The notes under the pieces: generated by a model
Seen by the model: only the letters and a program-made list of their open reading frames with translations
Told to the model about the DNA's origin: nothing
Database searches by the model: none
Assembly: GCF_013377905.1 (NCBI RefSeq)
Contig: NZ_JABKAV010000025.1
Coordinates: 1 to 48,715 of the forward strand
Direction: 5' to 3'
DNA: 48,715 nucleotides
Source of the DNA: Hymenobacter terrestris
GTDB lineage: Bacteria > Bacteroidota > Bacteroidia > Cytophagales > Hymenobacteraceae
In this document: positions 45,100 to 48,715 of the stretch, one piece after another
Layout: every line of letters starts with the position of its first letter
How positions within the stretch are numbered: the first letter of the stretch is position 1
Program-made: the position numbers and the translations under genes

Positions 45100-46377
45100 T
45101 CAGGTCTTCTGCTTCTTCTTTTTAGCAGCTGGAAACAGGATGTTGTTGAGAATGAGGCGGTAACCGGGCGAGTTGGGATGCAGGCTGAGGTCGGTGGGCT
45201 CTTCCTCTACCAAGTGCTGATAGTCTTCGGGGTCGTGGCCGCCATAGAAAGTCCAGGTGCCTTTGCCCAGCGTGCCGTGCATGTAGCGCACCTCGCCCGA
45301 CGCCTTGTTCTCGCCCATCACCACCACATCGGGCTTCACCAGGCTTTTGCGGAAGGCCGTCGTCTGGCCCATAAAGCCCTTGATGGTACGCTCATGGTTC
45401 TGGCTGAGCATGGTGGGCACCGGATCGTATTTGGCTGAGAAATTGAACAGCTGGAAATAGTCGTTGTCTTCGTACACGCCTCGCTCGCGCGGGTCCATGT
45501 CGATGTTGGAGTATTCGTACTCGAAGGGGTTGGGGCGCAGCTGGAAGTTCTGGAAGGCCAGCGTGCGGTTGAAGTTGAGCTTGCTCTGGGCCTGCCGGTC
45601 GGCCGGGTCGCCGTCGTACATACTCTCCACCATATCCAGACCGAGGCCGGCCAGGGCAATATCATACGAGTCGGTGGCCGAGCACATGGCGAACATAAAG
45701 CCCCCGCCGGCAATAAACTCCTGCATCTTGACGGTCACGGCCCCTTTCATCTGGCTCACTTTGGCGAAGCCGTTGCGTTTGGCCGCCGCTTCGGCGTCGC
45801 GCTGCTGCTGCTGGTACCAGGGCCGGCTGCGGTACGAGGCGTAAAACTTGCCGTACTGGCCCGTAAAATCCTCGTGGTGCAGGTGCAGCCAGTCGTATTT
45901 AGGTAAGTCGCCGCGCAGCACTTCGTCGTCGTAGATGGGGGTGAAGGGGATTTCGGCGTAGGTGAGTACCATCGTTACGGCGTCGTCCCAGGGCATCTTG
46001 CCTTTGGGCGTGTACACCGCAATCTTGGGCACCTTCTCCAGCTTCATCAGGTCCATGTTGGCGTTGGGGTCGGCTATTTCGGAGAGGATGCTGGTATACT
46101 GGGCCTCCGAAATCACCTGGTAGCTCACGCCCCGCACAGCCAATTCGTTTTCGGCCCCCGGCACCACATCAAAGGCGAAGGCCCCACCGCGGTAATTCAG
46201 CAGCCAGTCTACCTCTACCTGCTTGCCCAGCAGCCAGTAAGCTGCGCCATAGGCCTTCAGGTGTTCCTTCTGGCTTTTGTCCATCGGGATGAGGATATGG
46301 TTGGCCCGCGCCGCCAGCGGGCCCAGCAGTCCGGCAGCCAGTACGAGCAGCAAACTCAGCAAACGAAGATTTTTCAT
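45100..46377 (-). CDS. secreted protein of the Bacteroidota 'asparagine synthetase B' family (function doubtful)
   Basis: A protein of 425 residues from ATG 46377, with signal peptide MKNLRLLSLLLVLAAGLLGP and cleavage after RANH or ARA. The mature protein starts HILIPMDKSQKEHLKAYGAA, as in homologs commonly labelled asparagine synthetase B in databases. The name does not fit: there is no N-terminal catalytic Cys2 glutaminase domain and no SGGxDS pyrophosphatase motif. GGGFMFAMCSATDSYDIALA suggests a class I amidotransferase-like or ThuA-like fold (inference), somewhat like the DUF4159 protein at 15728. It would act in the periplasm. The C-terminus is Lys-rich. Confidence 0.8.
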   Translation of the reverse strand: MKNLRLLSLLLVLAAGLLGPLAARANHILIPMDKSQKEHLKAYGAAYWLLGKQVEVDWLLNYRGGAFAFDVVPGAENELAVRGVSYQVISEAQYTSILSEIADPNANMDLMKLEKVPKIAVYTPKGKMPWDDAVTMVLTYAEIPFTPIYDDEVLRGDLPKYDWLHLHHEDFTGQYGKFYASYRSRPWYQQQQRDAEAAAKRNGFAKVSQMKGAVTVKMQEFIAGGGFMFAMCSATDSYDIALAGLGLDMVESMYDGDPADRQAQSKLNFNRTLAFQNFQLRPNPFEYEYSNIDMDPRERGVYEDNDYFQLFNFSAKYDPVPTMLSQNHERTIKGFMGQTTAFRKSLVKPDVVVMGENKASGEVRYMHGTLGKGTWTFYGGHDPEDYQHLVEEEPTDLSLHPNSPGYRLILNNILFPAAKKKKQKT

Positions 46378-46405
46378 AGAGAAAGGACTAAAAACGCGGC
46401 CAGTC

Positions 46406-46413
46406 GAAAGGTA
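46406..46413 (-). promoter_or_regulatory. possible -7 box of the 45100-46377 gene
   Basis: TACCTTTC on the minus strand, one mismatch to TAnnTTTG, about 29 bases before the ATG. Confidence 0.45.
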
Positions 46414-46575
46414 GCAAATCGGGGCGGAGTTACGGGCCAAACGCGCTACCTTGCACAGGCGGCCCGGGGCCGCTCCGCGTGGGTGGCGGCTGAAGAAACA
46501 CAGGTTTCAGAACTCCGGCAACCCTTTCAGGCAACCAACCAATCACCGCGCCGCGGGCGAAACGCTGTTATGCAG

Positions 46576-46610
46576 AAAAGCTAACAGCCAATAGCTAAAG
46601 GCTAACAGCT
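46576..46610 (+). repeat. AGCTAACAGCT-type repeat before the permease start
   Basis: 35 bases made of GCTAAC and AGCTA units. 29 of 35 positions match 12546-12580, and, as there, exactly six bases separate it from the ATG. Confidence 0.75.
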
Positions 46611-46616
46611 GTATCT

Positions 46617-47855
46617 ATGCATTTGCTGGAAAACATCAAAGAGGCGTTTCGTTCCATTGGCAGCAACCTGCTGCGCACCATTCTCACGGCGCTTATCGTG
46701 AGCATCGGTATTATGTCGCTGGTGGGCATCCTCACGGCCATCGATGCCATTAAGGCTTCGCTGAACTCGACTTTTGCCAGCCTGGGGGCCAACTCGTTCG
46801 AAATCAAGGCGAAAGGCTACAGCAACCGGGGCCGCCGGGGCGGGGTGCAGGCCAAAACGTACCCGGCCATCGACTACCTGCAGGCCCGTCAGTACAAGGA
46901 GCAGCTCGGCGACGAGGCCAAGGTGGGCATTTCGGCCTTCGTGGCCGGGGCTACCGAGGTGAAGGCCAACGGCGAGAAAACCAACCCCAACATGCAGGTA
47001 GTGGCCGGCGACGAAAACTACCTGCTCATTCAGAGCTACGGTCTGAAGGCTGGCCGCGGCTTTTCGCCCACCGAGCTCGACAACGGCTCCAATGTGGTAA
47101 TTGTGGGCTCCGAAGTTAAGGACAAGCTATTTCCTGGCCAAAGTCCCGTCAACCAGTATGTGTACATGTTGGGCCGGCGGTTTCAGGTGGTGGGCGAACT
47201 GGAAAAAAGCGGCAGCAGCATGGGCGGCGGCGGCGCCGACCGGCTTATGCTCGTCCCGCTGGAAACGGGCAACCAGCTGCCCCGCCAGCGCGCCCTCACC
47301 TACGACGTGAAAACGGCCACCACCGACGCCAGCCAGCTCAACTACTTAACGGGCGAGGCCACCGGCATCATGCGCGCCGTGCGCCGCGACGAACTGGGCC
47401 AGCCCGACAGCTTCGAGGTGGAGCGCTCCGACTCATTGGCTGGCAAGCTCGACGCGCTGTCGGGCAACCTGCGCATCGGTGGCTTCCTGGTGGGTTTCAT
47501 CACGCTGCTCGGGGCCAGCATCGCCCTGATGAATATTATGATGGTGTCGGTAACCGAGCGTACCCGCGAAATCGGGGTGCGCAAGGCCATGGGGGCCACG
47601 GCCCTGCTTATCCGGCAGCAATTCCTCATTGAGGCCATTGTGATTTGCGTGCTGGGTGGTTCGCTGGGCATCCTGCTGGGAGTGGGCATCGGCAATGCCG
47701 TGGCGCTGCTGGTGGGCAGCGGGGGCTTCATCATTCCCTGGCTCTGGATGAGCGTGGGCCTAGCCATCTGCGTAACGGTGGGCCTGGCCTCGGGTTACTA
47801 CCCGGCCAGCAAAGCCGCCGCCCTCGACCCCATAGAAAGTCTGCGCTTCGAGTAG
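46617..47855 (+). CDS. MacB/FtsX-type ABC transporter permease
   Basis: A protein of 412 residues. One membrane helix near the N-terminus ([20 protein letters not shown]), a large periplasmic MacB-like domain (about 45-280), then three helices at the C-terminus. The conserved cytoplasmic loop [16 protein letters not shown] is present. MacB-type permeases transfer mechanical force to the periplasm, for example in lipoprotein or toxin export. The ATPase and periplasmic adaptor are not next to it; it either pairs with a distant ATPase or belongs to a larger split set. Start ATG 46617 directly follows a repeat. Confidence 0.9.
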   Translation: MHLLENIKEAFRSIGSNLLRTILTALIVSIGIMSLVGILTAIDAIKASLNSTFASLGANSFEIKAKGYSNRGRRGGVQAKTYPAIDYLQARQYKEQLGDEAKVGISAFVAGATEVKANGEKTNPNMQVVAGDENYLLIQSYGLKAGRGFSPTELDNGSNVVIVGSEVKDKLFPGQSPVNQYVYMLGRRFQVVGELEKSGSSMGGGGADRLMLVPLETGNQLPRQRALTYDVKTATTDASQLNYLTGEATGIMRAVRRDELGQPDSFEVERSDSLAGKLDALSGNLRIGGFLVGFITLLGASIALMNIMMVSVTERTREIGVRKAMGATALLIRQQFLIEAIVICVLGGSLGILLGVGIGNAVALLVGSGGFIIPWLWMSVGLAICVTVGLASGYYPASKAAALDPIESLRFE

Positions 47856-47962
47856 GAGCGAGGTATTATCAAATAAGTGTGAGCCGGCTATTTTCTTCGG
47901 AAAGCAGCCGGTTTATTCATTTGGTAGTATATTGCCGCTGTATTCAAAAAGCGCACTTAAGC

Positions 47963-48586
47963 ATGGCAACCCAAACAACGGTCGGACAACGGTTTACTCA
48001 ATTGATAAATCATTTGGGTTTATCGAAAAATGCGTTTGCCATGTCGTTGGAGAAGACGGCCACCGTCATTCAGCACTTGGTGGACGAGCGTAACAAGCCC
48101 GGTTTCGATCTGTTATGCAAGGTGTTTGAAGTGTACCCAAATGTGTCGAAAGACTGGCTGCTTGAAGGTCGCGAGCCGATGCTGACCAACGAAACTGAGG
48201 CTGCCACTGCTGAAGTTGAGGCCGTATCTTCTGACCCAGTGCCCCAGGGAAGTGTAGCCCCCGTGCCGCGCCCGGAGCCAGTTACCGCTCCTCCTGCTAC
48301 TCCAGCCACCGCGCCAGCAGAAGCAGCGCCTCTGGTGGCGCCGGTAGCTGCCCCCGCCCCGGTTGCACCCGCTCCCGTTGAGGCGCCGGCGCCTCCTGTT
48401 GCCGCGCCTCAACCCGCACCGGCCCCCGTGGCCCCGGCCGCACCCGATACCAGCTGGCAAACGGCCCTGTACACCCAGCAAATGGCTCACCAACTGGCCA
48501 TGGCCGAAATGCGCAACCAACACCTGCAGGACCAGCAGCGCATGATGCAGCAGATGATGGACCTGATGCAGCGGCAGTTGGCGTAG
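47963..48586 (+). CDS. helix-turn-helix protein with Pro/Ala linker and coiled-coil tail
   Basis: A protein of 207 residues from ATG 47963. Residues about 8-65 form an XRE-like helix-turn-helix (LGLSKNAFAMSLEKTATVIQ). WLLEGREPML marks its end, as in many Bacteroidota regulators. A linker of roughly 85 residues is almost only Ala, Pro and Val. The last 40 residues (AMAEMRNQHLQDQQRMMQQM) are a Met/Gln-rich coiled coil, probably for dimerisation. It likely binds DNA; the target is unknown. No clear promoter box is seen upstream. Confidence 0.8.
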   Translation: MATQTTVGQRFTQLINHLGLSKNAFAMSLEKTATVIQHLVDERNKPGFDLLCKVFEVYPNVSKDWLLEGREPMLTNETEAATAEVEAVSSDPVPQGSVAPVPRPEPVTAPPATPATAPAEAAPLVAPVAAPAPVAPAPVEAPAPPVAAPQPAPAPVAPAAPDTSWQTALYTQQMAHQLAMAEMRNQHLQDQQRMMQQMMDLMQRQLA

Positions 48587-48715
48587 TAGAAACCCACTTT
48601 ATGGAGTGGGCTGTTGCGAACGACGTAGGGGCGGCGGGTGTGCCCCCCCCCCCCCGTCCCACGGCCACTAGTGACGAAGAAAAGCGCCCCCCAGCCCCCT
48701 TCTCCGCCCGGGTGG
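48587..48715. other. window end with poly-C tract
   Basis: Contains 13 consecutive C (48643-48655) and further C runs. The segment GAACGACGTAGGGGCGG followed by GGGTGTGCCCC resembles a repeat type often seen in Hymenobacter-like genomes. No gene is supported, and base calls may be unreliable here. Confidence 0.4.

Noticed and set aside
46617..47855. Complete MacAB-type efflux system
   Set aside because: Only the permease is present; no ATPase or adaptor gene lies in the window.

Overview
The window reads as a piece of chromosome from a G+C-rich Bacteroidota bacterium, most likely a Cytophagales member of the Hymenobacter type. The grounds are the gene families (a DUF4159 protein, a putative porin, the secreted 'asparagine synthetase B' family, an LptE-like lipoprotein, alpha-2-macroglobulin and TonB-plug domains in one protein), the -7 boxes of the Bacteroidota form TAnnTTTG upstream of many genes, the lack of clear Shine-Dalgarno sequences, and several short dispersed repeat types common in that group. 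The genus is inferred; there is no rRNA gene here. I see no prophage, insertion sequence, CRISPR array or integron. Most of the content is core genome.

Layout. 1-9.6 kb: end of an OmpA-family protein, a secreted S41 peptidase-like protein, a small basic secreted protein, and a 2,044-residue exported alpha-2-macroglobulin-like protein carrying a carboxypeptidase-regulatory plus TonB-plug module. 9.7-11.3 kb: an ADP-ribosylglycohydrolase gene broken at its 5' end by a perfect 30-bp inverted repeat, then two nearly identical tRNA-Asp units, each with its own promoter and terminator. 11.5-19.9 kb: accA, a metallo-beta-lactamase-fold hydrolase, a patatin-like phospholipase, a PlsC-type acyltransferase, membrane and DUF4159 proteins, an RtcB-like RNA ligase, an A/T-rich orphan and rsmE. 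20-26.3 kb: an SDR oxidoreductase with a membrane tail, an S1/P1 nuclease, pckA, a POT peptide transporter and a tiny membrane protein.

26.4-34.6 kb (minus strand) is a gene block whose order I remember as conserved in Bacteroidota: miaB, a sigma-54 activator without a receiver domain, lptE, a TPR protein, secG, groES, groEL. A small A/T-rich orphan interrupts it between miaB and the activator. 34.7-40.4 kb holds pabB, a TPR protein, a coiled-coil zinc-ribbon protein, a Nif3-family protein and a SMUG2-type DNA glycosylase. 40.5-48.6 kb holds lpxK overlapped by a porin, miaE, a small secreted protein, the 'asparagine synthetase B'-like secreted protein, a MacB/FtsX-type permease and a helix-turn-helix protein.

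Functional links: miaB and miaE act in sequence on tRNA A37 (ms2i6A to ms2io6A). lpxK, lptE, the porin, the patatin and the acyltransferase concern envelope lipids and the outer membrane. The sigma-54 activator, a degenerate -24/-12 element before groES and a zinc-ribbon protein resembling RpoN-binding proteins of other phyla hint at sigma-54 control, which is inference.

The most striking non-genic content is a collection of short inverted repeats of several sequence types placed at gene boundaries. They abut start codons, supply a stop codon, bracket pabB, and encode parts of the signal peptides of two exported proteins. Both window ends carry poly-C tracts and look unreliable.
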